Origin: Sphingobium xanthum
Lineage (GTDB): Bacteria; Pseudomonadota; Alphaproteobacteria; Sphingomonadales; Sphingomonadaceae
DNA: 64,000 nt
Assembly (NCBI RefSeq): GCF_019737615.1
Contig: NZ_JAHKKS010000008.1
Coordinates: 154,901-218,900, forward strand
Direction of reading: 5' to 3'
Below are positions 8,142-17,042 of this stretch, in pieces (positions within the stretch are counted from its first letter, which is position 1; every line of letters begins with the position of its first letter). The translations under genes and the position numbers were made by a program. The notes below the pieces were generated by a model. That model did not search any database. It had not been told where the DNA came from and saw only the letters and a program-made list of their open reading frames with translations.

Positions 8142-10088
8142 ATGCAGGCCGAAAACACGACAGAACTGCCTGCGCCGCCCGCGAGCGCGCGATGGCGCAA
8201 CCCGCGCCCCTGGCGGATCGTCGGCCTCGTCACCCTCGCGCTTCTGCTCCTGATCGTGCTGCTCGCGGCAACCTTCCCGGTCGGCTGGGCACGGGACCGG
8301 ATCGAACGGCGCATGTCGGACCGGATCGGCGCGCCCGTCACCATCGGCCGCCTCTCCCGAGAACCCGCCTTCTCCTTCACGCCGATCATCGTCGCGCATG
8401 ATCTGCGGATCGCGCAGCCCGGCTGGGCAGGGAAAGGCGATCTGCTCCGCGTCGCGCAATTGCGCCTGCGCGTGCCCGTCCTGCCGATCCTGCTCGGGCA
8501 CGGGCTCCGGCCGGACGGGATCGAGGCGCGCGGCCTCGCCGCCAATCTCGTGCGCGATGCACAGGGGCGCTCCAACTGGAGCAGCGATCGTCCGGCGCGC
8601 AGCGACACCGGTCGCGGCTTTTCGCAACTCCTCATCCCCGATGGCCGCTTCACCCTGCGCGACGAGAAACGGCATCTCTCGCTCGTTGGCGGCCTGCGCG
8701 CGGACGGTCGGGGTGTCGCGCTCGCCGGCAATGGCCGCTTCCACGATGCGCCGGCGCGCCTGACGCTCGCAGGCCCCGCCATCCTCGATCGCGATCGCAA
8801 GCAGCCTTATCCCTTCACCCTCGCCATCGCGTCGCCCCTGCTCGATCTGCGCGCCAGCGGCCGCATGATGGGTGCGCTCAACATCCGCGACATGACGCTC
8901 GACATGAATGCTCGCGCGCCCTCGCTCAAATATCTGGACGACATCATCCAGGCAGGCCTGTTCGGTACGCAGCCGATCGATCTGCGCGCCAGTGTCCGCC
9001 ATAGCGGGCGCGACTGGTTCGTCGATCGGCTGGCCGGCCGCATCGGCCGCTCGCCGCTCATCGGTCGCGCCGACATATTGAAGCGCGACGGCCGCACGAA
9101 GATCGACGCCACGATCGATTTCGCGGCTTTCGATTTCGACGATCTGGCGGATGCGCAAGGCAAGGCCGAGCAGGCCGCGCTGGAAGCCCGCATCGGCGAG
9201 CGCGTCCTTCCCAACACCCGCATCAATCTCTCGAAAGTCGGGCCGACCGATGGCCAGATCCGCTTCACCGCGCGCAAGCTCCTGTTCCGCACGCCCTCGG
9301 TCTTTCGTTCGCTCAAGGGAACCGTTCGGCTTGAAGGCAAGGTGCTGACGCTCGATACTATCGAGGCTGGCCTCACCAATGGCCGCATGACCGGGCGTCT
9401 CGTGGTGGACCATCGCCAGGGCGCCAGGCCCTTGCTGGATGTGGATCTGCGCTTCAGCGACGGACGGCTTGGGCCGTTGCTGAACGCGCAGGACAAGATC
9501 GACGCGCCCTACCGCGCGCGGCTCCGATTGCGTGGCCGGGGCGATACCATCCGCGAGGCGCTTGGCCACGCCGACGGGCGGATCGGCCTCGCCGCCGCCA
9601 ATGGCTATGTCGTCCGCCTCGCCGCCGCCGTGCTGGCGCAGGACATGGGCAAGACGATCGGCGCGGCGCTTGGCGACGGCGAGAGCCGGGTGCCGCTAGC
9701 CTGCGTCGTCGTCGGGTTCGAGGCGCGGCAAGGCCGGCTCACCGCAGCGCCCTTCCTGCTCGATACGTCCGTCGCGCGCAGCCGCGGCACCGGCACGATC
9801 GATCTCGCGAGCGAGCGCATCGCGTTGACCATCGGCGGCCAGTCGCGCAAGTCGAGCGGCCTCCCCATGATCGATCCGATCGTGATCGGCGGCACGCTCT
9901 CCGCGCCGCAGGTCCAGCTTTCCGGCCTCGGCAGCGGCAAACGGGATGCCGGGACGATCCTCGGCGCCGTCGCAAAGTCGATCGGTGGCGCGCTTGGCCT
10001 CAACGAGAAGAAAGGTCCTGCCGTCATCGGCACCGGCCCGATCGATTGCCCTGCGCTAAGCCGTCATGTGCTGGGCGAGGGCGGCTGA
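8142..10088 (+). CDS. AsmA family protein
   Basis: A 648-residue AsmA/TamB-related protein. An N-terminal membrane anchor at about residues 25-47 (IVGLVTLALLLLIVLLAATF) is followed by a long periplasmic beta-rich region with repeated short strands such as LRVPVLPILLGHGLRPDGIEA and VRLEGKVLTLDTIEAGLTNG. Family members are inner-membrane-anchored bridge-like proteins linked to lipid transport and outer-membrane homeostasis. The start could also be the GTG immediately before the ATG, at 8139. It is followed at 10108 by a palindromic repeat. Confidence 0.88.
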   Translation: MQAENTTELPAPPASARWRNPRPWRIVGLVTLALLLLIVLLAATFPVGWARDRIERRMSDRIGAPVTIGRLSREPAFSFTPIIVAHDLRIAQPGWAGKGDLLRVAQLRLRVPVLPILLGHGLRPDGIEARGLAANLVRDAQGRSNWSSDRPARSDTGRGFSQLLIPDGRFTLRDEKRHLSLVGGLRADGRGVALAGNGRFHDAPARLTLAGPAILDRDRKQPYPFTLAIASPLLDLRASGRMMGALNIRDMTLDMNARAPSLKYLDDIIQAGLFGTQPIDLRASVRHSGRDWFVDRLAGRIGRSPLIGRADILKRDGRTKIDATIDFAAFDFDDLADAQGKAEQAALEARIGERVLPNTRINLSKVGPTDGQIRFTARKLLFRTPSVFRSLKGTVRLEGKVLTLDTIEAGLTNGRMTGRLVVDHRQGARPLLDVDLRFSDGRLGPLLNAQDKIDAPYRARLRLRGRGDTIREALGHADGRIGLAAANGYVVRLAAAVLAQDMGKTIGAALGDGESRVPLACVVVGFEARQGRLTAAPFLLDTSVARSRGTGTIDLASERIALTIGGQSRKSSGLPMIDPIVIGGTLSAPQVQLSGLGSGKRDAGTILGAVAKSIGGALGLNEKKGPAVIGTGPIDCPALSRHVLGEGG

Positions 10089-10107
10089 GGGTGCAGAGAT
10101 GATAGTG

Positions 10108-10129
10108 CCCTCTCCCTCCAGGGAGAAGG
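10108..10129. repeat. Palindromic repeat, CCCTCTCCCT hairpin
   Basis: CCCTCTCCCT (10108-10117) and AGGGAGAAGG (10120-10129) pair with one mismatch and a two-base loop. It resembles the palindrome at 1921-1944 and lies 20 bases after the asmA stop, where it could also help end transcription. Confidence 0.55.
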
Positions 10130-10138
10130 CCAAAAACG

Positions 10139-10258
10139 CTGTCCTACAGCCACCGACCCATGGCATGGCGACTAATCGATTCCCTCGATCAAAAAGCCGC
10201 CAAATGCACAAATCTCCCGCGCGAATAAGTGCCGACCCCGTAACCTTCGTAACCTTCG
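10139..10258 (+). repeat. Conserved intergenic element, divergent copy 3
   Basis: CTGTCCTAC (10139) is followed after 11 bases by CATGGCA (10159), the same spacing as in the elements at 2056 and 23859. The BoxA-like block is not recognisable. At offset 101 there is a perfect tandem repeat of GTAACCTTC (10240-10248 and 10249-10257), comparable to the GTGTGACCTT direct repeat of copy 1. It lies between the convergent asmA and SseB-like genes; no gene is called in 10089-10287. Confidence 0.4.
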
Positions 10259-10287
10259 AAAGAAAGTTGCGCGGCTGTGATCCTATT

Positions 10288-10680
10288 TCACCCGGCGGCG
10301 CGGGCCTCGGCCAGCAACTCGGCCGAAAGCTCGCAGCCCATCGTCGGGCCGACGAACAGCATCAGTCCGCGTCCTGGCGCGATGCTGCGCACCAGCCACG
10401 CGCCATCCATGTCGAGCGCATAGCGCGCCCGGCCGCTGACTTCGCGGTCGATATGGCTGCTGTCATCGAACGCGACGATCATCGGCGTCCCGAAGCGGCG
10501 GCTCTGGAGGGTGAGCGGCGTCATCGCGTCGCCTTCGCTCTGCACGTCCGTCGTCGAGGGCACGCAAATCCGCGCCGTCATCAGTTCGGCCAGCACGTCC
10601 CGCTCGGATCCGATGCCGGCCATGGCATCGCGCACCAGCGCTTCGAGGCGGGTCAGTGGCACATAGTTGGTCTCGGTCAT
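10288..10680 (-). CDS. SseB-like protein
   Basis: A 130-residue soluble protein resembling the SseB N-terminal domain family: NYVPLTRLEALVRDAMAGIG, a strand pair LMTARICVPSTTDVQ and a turn GTPMIVAFDDSSHID, then a hydrophobic MLFVGPTMGCELSAELL tail. The exact role is unknown in most bacteria. The frame extends upstream to 10800 but the ATG at 10680 starts the conserved part. Confidence 0.7.
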   Translation of the reverse strand: MTETNYVPLTRLEALVRDAMAGIGSERDVLAELMTARICVPSTTDVQSEGDAMTPLTLQSRRFGTPMIVAFDDSSHIDREVSGRARYALDMDGAWLVRSIAPGRGLMLFVGPTMGCELSAELLAEARAAG

Positions 10681-10895
10681 CGCCGTCTTTTCGCGCGCTG
10701 CGTTCGAAAGCGCAATGTTTGGCAATCGCCAGTCGGTCCTGCGCCCATGCCGCTTCGCCGGTCTATCCGCGCCGGCTTGTGCGCTTCCGGGAAACTTCAT
10801 AAGATACGAAATATACAGGAAAATGCGGCCTCGATCGGGATCTGGCCGTTTTTGCGCAGAGACGGATGCGAGGGATCGAACGGGAGGAGTGGGAC

Positions 10896-11462
10896 ATGAA
10901 GGGGGACATTCTCGGCTATAGCGATGTCGATGGCGGCGCGATCACCGGGGAGGACGGCGCACGCTATCGGTTCGGCAAATCCGACTGGCGCGGCGCGGAC
11001 TCGCCCGTCGCCGGTGGCCGTGTCGATTTCGACATAGCGGACGGGCGCGCGATCGACATCTATCCGCTCGCCGGGACGGGGCAGCCGACGGCGAGCCCGG
11101 CCGTGACTCCCGCGCCAGCGCCCGCCGCGCCTGCCGCGGCAGCGCCCGCTTCCGCGACGCCGCTGTGGCGGACGCCCTTGTTCGGCCTCGGCGTGACGGC
11201 GGTCATCCTGATCTATGTGTTCCTAATTCCGCCGAGCCTGTTCCATCCGATGGGGGGAAACTTAAAGCCGCTGTTGCTGATCGGCCTGTCGATCGCGGCC
11301 ATAGTCTGGCGCAACAAGCGCAGCTTTGATCGGACCAACCAATATGGCGTCGAGTCCTTCCGGGGCTTCGGCCACGTCGTCGGGTCGGGCGCGATCGATC
11401 TGGTAGCGGGTCTCGGGGCCATCGTGGGCCTGATCGTCGGCGGTTTCGCGCTCATCCTTTGA
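10896..11462 (+). CDS. Membrane protein with N-terminal OB-like domain
   Basis: A 188-residue protein. Residues 1-58 (GDILGYSDVDGGAITGEDG, then RVDFDIADGRAIDIYPL) look like the small beta domain seen before TM2-type membrane regions. An alanine/proline-rich linker follows at about 65-95, then three hydrophobic helices (about 102-120, 130-145 and 170-188), the last glycine rich. The ATG at 10896 has GAGGAG ending 10 bases upstream; an in-frame ATG at 10866 is less likely. Function unknown. Confidence 0.7.
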   Translation: MKGDILGYSDVDGGAITGEDGARYRFGKSDWRGADSPVAGGRVDFDIADGRAIDIYPLAGTGQPTASPAVTPAPAPAAPAAAAPASATPLWRTPLFGLGVTAVILIYVFLIPPSLFHPMGGNLKPLLLIGLSIAAIVWRNKRSFDRTNQYGVESFRGFGHVVGSGAIDLVAGLGAIVGLIVGGFALIL

Positions 11463-11529
11463 GCCGGGGCAATTGGTTGCAGCGCGCAACGCCATTGAGC
11501 CGCCGCGCCGCTGCGCCTATCTCCCGTCG

Positions 11530-13602
11530 ATGACCGAAACGCCTCAGCCGCCAATCGCGGCGCAACGCCCGCACCAGACCCTCCATCATAATCGCACCCT
11601 CAGCGATCCCTGGGCCTGGCTGCGCGATCCCGGCTATCCGGACGTCACGGACCCGGACGTGCTCGATTATCTCAAGGCCGAGAATGCATTTTTCGAAGCG
11701 CATATGGCGGCGCACAAGCCGCTGACCGATGCGCTGTTCGAGGAGATGAAGGCGCGCATCAAGGAGGAGGACAAGTCCGTCCCGCAGAAGGATGGCGCCT
11801 ATGTCTACTGGAGCACCTTCGAGACGGGCGAGCAATATCGCCGCCACTGGCGCCGCCGCGCCGATGCGCCCGCAGACGGATCGGCCGACGAGCTGATCGT
11901 CGACGAACCGGCGCTGGCGGACGGGAAGGATTATTTCCGCCTCGGCGCCGTTGCCATTTCCAATGACGATCGCCTGCTGGCCTATGCCATCGATGATAAT
12001 GGCTCGGAGCGTTACACCGTCCGCATCAAGGATCTGACGACCGGCGAACTGTTGAGCGACGTCATCCCGGACGTGCTCTCCGCTCTCGTCTGGACCAGCG
12101 ACGACAGCGGCATCGTCTATGCCCCGGCCAATGCCCAATGGCGCACCGATCGCGCGATGCTGCACAGGATCGGCACGGAGGCGAGCGCCGACATCGAGCT
12201 ATTCAAGGAAGAGGATGAGGGCTTCCGCGTCTCGGTCGGCCTCACCTCGGCGGAGAACTGGATCGTGCTCGCCACCGGAGATCATGTGACCAGCGAAGTC
12301 CGCCTCGTGCCCGCCAACAACCCGACCGCCACGCCGATCCTCGTCTCGGCCCGCGTCGCCGAGCGCGAATATGATGCGGACGAGCATGACGGCTGGCTCT
12401 ACATCCGCACCAACGACACCCATCCCAATTTCCGCCTCGCCCGCGCACGGGTCGAGACGCCGGACCACTGGGACGAAGTGCTGCCTGCCTCGGACCAGTT
12501 CTACCTCACCGACGTCAGCTTGTTCAAAACCTTCTATGTGACCGAAGGACGCGAGAACGGCCTAGATCAGATCGAGATCCGCGACTATGCGACGCACGCG
12601 GCGCAGCGCCTCGATTTCCCGGAAGCGAGCTACGTCGCCGGGCTCGACGACAATCCCGAATATGATGTCACCAAGCTGCGCATCAGCTATGAGTCGATGG
12701 TCTCGCCCGAGACCGTGCTGGATTATTATCTGGCAGACGGCCGCCGCGAGGTCCTGAAGGTCCAGGAGATCCCCTCGGGCTTCGACTCCTCGCTCTATGC
12801 GACCGAGCGCCTGCTGATCCCGGCCCGCGACGGCACGCCGATCCCGGTCTCGGTGCTGCACCGGCGCGATCATCCGATGGACGGCTCCCGCCCGCTTTAT
12901 CTCTATGGCTATGGCGCTTATGGCATCGCCATCGAGCCAGGCTTCGGCACTTCGCGGCTCAGCCTCGTCGATCGCGGCTTCGCCTTCGCCATCGCCCATA
13001 TTCGCGGCGGCGATGATCTCGGCCAGCAATGGTACAAGGACGGCAAGCTCGAAAAGCGCACCAACACGTTCAACGATTTCGTCGACGTGGCGAAGGGGCT
13101 GGTCGAGCACGGCTATACCGCAGCGGGCCGCATCGCGACCTCGGGCGGCTCGGCCGGCGGCGAACTGATGGGCGCGATCGTCAACAGCGATCCCGCGCTC
13201 TGGGGTGCCGTCGTCGCGCATGTGCCCTTTGTCGACGTGCTCAACACGATGCTGGACGAGACCCTGCCGCTGACGCCGGGCGAATGGCCGGAATGGGGCA
13301 ATCCCATCGAGGACGCCGCCGCCTATGATCTGATCGCCAGCTACTCGCCCTACGACAATGTGACCGCGCAGCCCTATCCGCCGATGCTGGTCACGGCCGG
13401 CCTCAACGATCCCCGCGTGACCTATTGGGAGCCCGCCAAATGGGTCGCGCGGCTGCGGGCGACCAAGACGGACGACAATCTGCTCTTGCTCAAGACCAAC
13501 ATGGAAGCCGGCCATGGCGGCAAGTCCGGCCGCTGGGAGTCCCTGCGCGAAACGGCGGAGGAGTTCGCCTTCATCCTGTGGCAGCTGGGGGTGGAAAGCT
13601 GA
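11530..13602 (+). CDS. S9A family oligopeptidase (oligopeptidase B-like)
   Basis: A 690-residue serine peptidase: an N-terminal seven-bladed propeller gates an alpha/beta-hydrolase domain that cleaves short peptides. The nucleophile lies in TSGGSAGGELMGAIV, the aspartate in GLNDPRVTYWEPAKW and the histidine in NMEAGHGGKSGR. PLYLYGYGAYGI and AHIRGGDDLGQQWY are typical of protease II/oligopeptidase B. The nucleophile loop has GGSAGG where E. coli PtrB has GRSAGG. No signal peptide is evident, so it is likely cytosolic. The ATG at 11530 follows a weak leader. Confidence 0.93.
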   Translation: MTETPQPPIAAQRPHQTLHHNRTLSDPWAWLRDPGYPDVTDPDVLDYLKAENAFFEAHMAAHKPLTDALFEEMKARIKEEDKSVPQKDGAYVYWSTFETGEQYRRHWRRRADAPADGSADELIVDEPALADGKDYFRLGAVAISNDDRLLAYAIDDNGSERYTVRIKDLTTGELLSDVIPDVLSALVWTSDDSGIVYAPANAQWRTDRAMLHRIGTEASADIELFKEEDEGFRVSVGLTSAENWIVLATGDHVTSEVRLVPANNPTATPILVSARVAEREYDADEHDGWLYIRTNDTHPNFRLARARVETPDHWDEVLPASDQFYLTDVSLFKTFYVTEGRENGLDQIEIRDYATHAAQRLDFPEASYVAGLDDNPEYDVTKLRISYESMVSPETVLDYYLADGRREVLKVQEIPSGFDSSLYATERLLIPARDGTPIPVSVLHRRDHPMDGSRPLYLYGYGAYGIAIEPGFGTSRLSLVDRGFAFAIAHIRGGDDLGQQWYKDGKLEKRTNTFNDFVDVAKGLVEHGYTAAGRIATSGGSAGGELMGAIVNSDPALWGAVVAHVPFVDVLNTMLDETLPLTPGEWPEWGNPIEDAAAYDLIASYSPYDNVTAQPYPPMLVTAGLNDPRVTYWEPAKWVARLRATKTDDNLLLLKTNMEAGHGGKSGRWESLRETAEEFAFILWQLGVES

Positions 13603-13616
13603 TCAAGCGGGCTGAC

Positions 13617-14921
13617 TTACATTCCCTCGAAGAAGCTCGGCAACGGCCGGGCGAACGGCGTCGCCGCCTTGGCGCCCTTGAGGACGATGATCGCATCATA
13701 GCTGTTGATGTAGCTGCGCATGTCCTCGCTCACGCCCTGCCGCCGCAACGTGCCGGGGATGAGGCGCAGCGGCGCGGTGTCGATCAGCGTCGGGCCATCG
13801 GTGGCGAGATGGCGATAGAACATGCCTGCCGTCGCCTCGAAGTCCTCGCGGCAACCGGAGATCGTGCCGCGAAAGTCGATCTGCTCGCCGTCCGGCCCGC
13901 AGACGATCATCACGCTGAACGTCTTCCTGCCCTCCATCAGCGCCAGCGCGTTGACGAAACTGCCGAGCGCGGGCGTGTATGTGGGCGAGAGGCCGGCGGT
14001 AAGGTGGTAGGCGCCGAACTTCATGACGGTGCGCGGCGGCGTCTTCCCGGCCGCGCGCCAGTGCGCCAGGAAGTTGCGCTTCATATAGTCCTCGCGCATC
14101 CGGTTGGAGAGGTTCGCTGCCGGGCTGTCCTGCAGCCGGTAGATCTCGCCGGAGAGCTTCATGTCGGCGATCAGCTGCCGCGCCGCCGTGGGGCCCTTGG
14201 CGAAGGCACTCTCCAGCGGCTTGTAGATCTCGTCCTTGAAGCTGGTCAGCGCCATCAACGGCTTGCTCTTGTCCCGCGCGGCGGCGACCGCCGCTTTCTG
14301 CGCCGGCGTCCTGGCCCAGCCGTCCAGCCGGTCGAGCAGCAGCGGCGCGGAGGACGCGAATTCCTGGTCGATGCCCCAGAGCGCACCCTGCTTCGCTCCC
14401 GCGCGGCCCAGCATCTTGCGCGCCAGATCGGCCTCTTCGCGCAGGTTGAGGAACGCGAAGCTGATCGCGCGACGCGGGTCGGCCATATAGGCATCGAGCC
14501 GCTCGGCCGGACCGCGCAGCAGCGGTTCCTGCGTTGCGGCTCCGATCGGACTGATCTCGAGCGCATAGGCGAGCGGGCGATCGATCGGCAGCGCATCGAC
14601 CAGCAGGCCCGCTGCCTGCGCAATGCTGCCCGTGCCGTGTGTTTCGCCGATCATCAGGATATCGGCCTGCGCCATCTTGCCGGTCAGCCATGCGCCGCCC
14701 TCGCCGCCCGGCCGGCCGTCGGCGAGCGAAAGCGGCTTGAGCGCCTGCGCGATCGTCTCGGAAAGGCGCGCGCGGTCGGCTGCCTGGATCTGCGCTTGCG
14801 CGGCGGTCGGGGAAGGGATGGCCTGCGGGGACGGAGGGGGCGCGGATGCCTGGGCCAGCGCGATCGTGGCAGCGCCGGCCAGCAGGCTCGTGCCCGCCAC
14901 CGCGATCATCTTGCGCACCAT
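13617..14921 (-). CDS. Exported EreA/ChaN-like protein
   Basis: A 434-residue protein with an N-terminal signal peptide (MVRKMIAVAGTSLLAGAATIALAQA). The motif ILMIGETHGTGSIAQA and a later MKFGAYHL resemble the catalytic glutamate and histidines of the erythromycin esterase/ChaN/TIKI-like superfamily. The middle is helical and the C-terminus has a conserved-looking FSVMIVCGPDGEQIDFRGT segment. Substrate unknown; true macrolide esterase activity is not implied. GGGAGG lies 7 bases before the ATG at 14921, which decides the start. Confidence 0.65.
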   Translation of the reverse strand: MVRKMIAVAGTSLLAGAATIALAQASAPPPSPQAIPSPTAAQAQIQAADRARLSETIAQALKPLSLADGRPGGEGGAWLTGKMAQADILMIGETHGTGSIAQAAGLLVDALPIDRPLAYALEISPIGAATQEPLLRGPAERLDAYMADPRRAISFAFLNLREEADLARKMLGRAGAKQGALWGIDQEFASSAPLLLDRLDGWARTPAQKAAVAAARDKSKPLMALTSFKDEIYKPLESAFAKGPTAARQLIADMKLSGEIYRLQDSPAANLSNRMREDYMKRNFLAHWRAAGKTPPRTVMKFGAYHLTAGLSPTYTPALGSFVNALALMEGRKTFSVMIVCGPDGEQIDFRGTISGCREDFEATAGMFYRHLATDGPTLIDTAPLRLIPGTLRRQGVSEDMRSYINSYDAIIVLKGAKAATPFARPLPSFFEGM

Positions 14922-15020
14922 ATTAGCCCTCCCGTCACCGCCAACTGTCTTAGCCTAGCAAGACACCACCCAATGGCAAGGGCTTTTACCCGCGCCGCCC
15001 GCTGGCCTATAGCGCGCTTC

Positions 15021-15416
15021 ATGGGCAAGCCGTTCGAGATGCGCTTCGTGGCCGAGGCGGATGACATCGACATCATGGGCCACGTCAACAACGCGGTCTG
15101 GGTTCGCTGGATGGAGGCGATCGCCACCGCGCACTGGCAGGCGCTGGCACCCGCCGAGGCGCAGGCGCTCTACGCCTGGGTCGTGACCCGGCACGAGATC
15201 GACTATCGCGGCAATGTCGTGCAGGGCGAGGCGGTCATCGCCCGCACCCATGTCGCCGAGCCGCCGCGCGGGGCGCGGTTTGATCGGCTGATCGAGTTCA
15301 TCGGCGAGGACGGAAAGGCGAAGGTTTCGGCCCGTACGACCTGGGCCATGGTCGAGATCGAGAGCCGCCGGCTGATGCGCGTGCCGGCCAATCTGGCCGC
15401 AATCTTCCTCGGCTGA
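15021..15416 (+). CDS. Acyl-CoA thioesterase, YbgC/FadM hot-dog family
   Basis: A 131-residue hot-dog-fold protein. The signature is DIDIMGHVNNAVWVRWMEA near residue 17, in which Asp and the following His/Asn form the 4-hydroxybenzoyl-CoA thioesterase-type active site. It probably hydrolyses acyl-CoA thioesters in the cytosol. Its stop codon is 1 base from the convergent end of the mitofilin-like gene. The ATG at 15021 is preceded by a weak ribosome site. Confidence 0.88.
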   Translation: MGKPFEMRFVAEADDIDIMGHVNNAVWVRWMEAIATAHWQALAPAEAQALYAWVVTRHEIDYRGNVVQGEAVIARTHVAEPPRGARFDRLIEFIGEDGKAKVSARTTWAMVEIESRRLMRVPANLAAIFLG

Positions 15417-15417
15417 G

Positions 15418-16341
15418 CTAGGGCCGGGCGGGCGTGGCAGGCGCCGGCTGGGCCACGGGCGTCACCACCGGCGCGGTGCGCGGCTCGAGGATCGCCGCTG
15501 CCTCGATCACGTCGAGCGCGCGGCGCGCTTCGTTGTAGCGGCGGGCCTGCTCCAGCCACTGCGTCATTTCCGGCTGGCGCGAAAGGCTTGAGACTTCGCC
15601 GATTGCCGCCTCGATCTGTCCGGACTCGACGTTGAGCCGCGCCCGGGCCAGCCGCTCGCGCGGCTCGGGCGATGGCGCATCGGCTTGGCGGATGACAGCC
15701 AGTCCGCGCAATTCGCGCATCGCGGCAGACCACCAGCCTTCATTGGGGCTGCCGCGCTCGACCGCCGTGCCGATCGTCACCAGCCCCGCCCGCAAGGTAC
15801 CGAGCGTCACGGGCTTCTCGGCGGCGTTGACGATGGTGGCGACGGCCTTGGGCTGCGCCTCGCCGAACAGCAGGCGCAGCTGCGCCTCGACATAACCGAG
15901 CGACGTACCGGTATCGAGCGCGCGCCGGGCGGCGAAGGCGATCATCATGGCTTCCGCGCGATTGGCATAGCCCGATGCGGCCTCCGCTGCGACGGCGACC
16001 CGCGTCAGCCGCTGTTCGAGCGCAGCGACCTGATCGACTTGCGTCGCCGCGTTCAGCACCTCGCTAGCGCCGCGCGTCGATCCGCGGGCGTCGGGCATGC
16101 CCTGGGTCGGGTCCGCGCCGTCGGCGCTGTTGAGCATGGTGGCGGGGCCGGACGGCATGGCCGCCGGATCCAGCGTGCCGAAGCGCAGGCCGCCTTGCCA
16201 GTTGATCACGACCCAGGTCATGGCGGCAAGGCCGATAACGAACGCAAGCAAGGCGAGCGCAATGATCAGCCGGGTCCGGGAAGGCCGCGGCGCGTCGGTC
16301 AGGGCGTCGTCGCCAGTGCCGTCCGGTGCGTTGCTTGCCAT
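15418..16341 (-). CDS. Mitofilin/HemX-like inner-membrane protein (COG4223 type)
   Basis: A 307-residue protein with a cytoplasmic N-terminus, one membrane helix near residues 22-45 (LIIALALLAFVIGLAAMTWVV) and a long alpha-helical periplasmic part with heptad-like ALEQRLTRVAVAAEA. A proline/alanine-rich tail ends the protein. In alphaproteobacteria such proteins, homologous to mitochondrial Mic60, are usually encoded next to hemC and hemD, as here (17 bases after hemD). They shape intracytoplasmic membranes in some relatives; the role here is inferred from context. Confidence 0.82.
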   Translation of the reverse strand: MASNAPDGTGDDALTDAPRPSRTRLIIALALLAFVIGLAAMTWVVINWQGGLRFGTLDPAAMPSGPATMLNSADGADPTQGMPDARGSTRGASEVLNAATQVDQVAALEQRLTRVAVAAEAASGYANRAEAMMIAFAARRALDTGTSLGYVEAQLRLLFGEAQPKAVATIVNAAEKPVTLGTLRAGLVTIGTAVERGSPNEGWWSAAMRELRGLAVIRQADAPSPEPRERLARARLNVESGQIEAAIGEVSSLSRQPEMTQWLEQARRYNEARRALDVIEAAAILEPRTAPVVTPVAQPAPATPARP

Positions 16342-16358
16342 GCCTCCTGCCGGGTCGA

Positions 16359-17042
16359 TTACGAGGCGCCCATACATAGCGACGTGGCGAGGCGCAGCAA
16401 GGCCGTATCGTCCGGGGACGGGGAGACATGACCTTTGCGCCAGCCTTTGCCACAAGAGTCGAGCGCTGCCTGGCTGATCGCGAGCAGGAAATGGTTGCGA
16501 TGCGAGGGCGGCAGCAGCGCGTTCAGGCGCCGCCCGGCCGCCGGGGAATGAATGGCGATGACGGACGACGGCAGTGTCGCGAACGCCTTGGTGAAGGGCC
16601 GCATGTCGCGCGCTTCGGCGCGATAGACGACGTGCCGCGCGATGATGAGGCCGAGCGGATCGAACGGGCGCACCTCCTCGCCGCACAAATGAAGCACTTG
16701 CCGATGCCCCGCCTGAGTGAGAAGCGGAATGGTGGTTGCTGCGTCGCCGCCGCCGATATGGACATTGGTGACGCCTTGCGCCCGCACGGCTTGCGCACTG
16801 GCCTCCCCCACCGTGAACACCGGCAAGCCCGCGAATTTGGCCAGCGTCGCGGCACCATGGCGCGCGCCGCTGGCGCTCGTGACCAGCAGCGCATCGAAGG
16901 GGCCTTCCGGTATCGGTTCATCTTCGACCGGGATGATCTCGAACAACGGGAACTGGATCACCTCAAGGCCGAGCGCACGAGCCGGCTCCGCCGAGCGATC
17001 ATTGCCCGGTTGAGGCCGCAGCAGCACAAGTGGCCGGTTCAT
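16359..17042 (-). CDS. hemD: Uroporphyrinogen-III synthase
   Basis: A 227-residue HemD: cyclises hydroxymethylbilane with inversion of ring D in tetrapyrrole synthesis. Sequence identity between HemD proteins is low, but the start LVLLRPQPGNDRSAEPARAL, the central FDALLVTSASGARHG and the closing AISQAALDSCGKGW fit the two-domain fold. Its ATG overlaps the hemC stop by 4 bases (ATGA), giving translational coupling. Context with hemC makes the call firm. Confidence 0.93.
   Translation of the reverse strand: MNRPLVLLRPQPGNDRSAEPARALGLEVIQFPLFEIIPVEDEPIPEGPFDALLVTSASGARHGAATLAKFAGLPVFTVGEASAQAVRAQGVTNVHIGGGDAATTIPLLTQAGHRQVLHLCGEEVRPFDPLGLIIARHVVYRAEARDMRPFTKAFATLPSSVIAIHSPAAGRRLNALLPPSHRNHFLLAISQAALDSCGKGWRKGHVSPSPDDTALLRLATSLCMGAS

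Noticed and set aside
7548..9569. 673-codon minus-strand frame opposite asmA
   Set aside because: Antisense shadow of the PAS and AsmA genes; no domain pattern.
13617..14921. Macrolide resistance esterase
   Set aside because: The IGETHG motif is shared by a broad superfamily including ChaN-like proteins; nothing indicates an antibiotic substrate.
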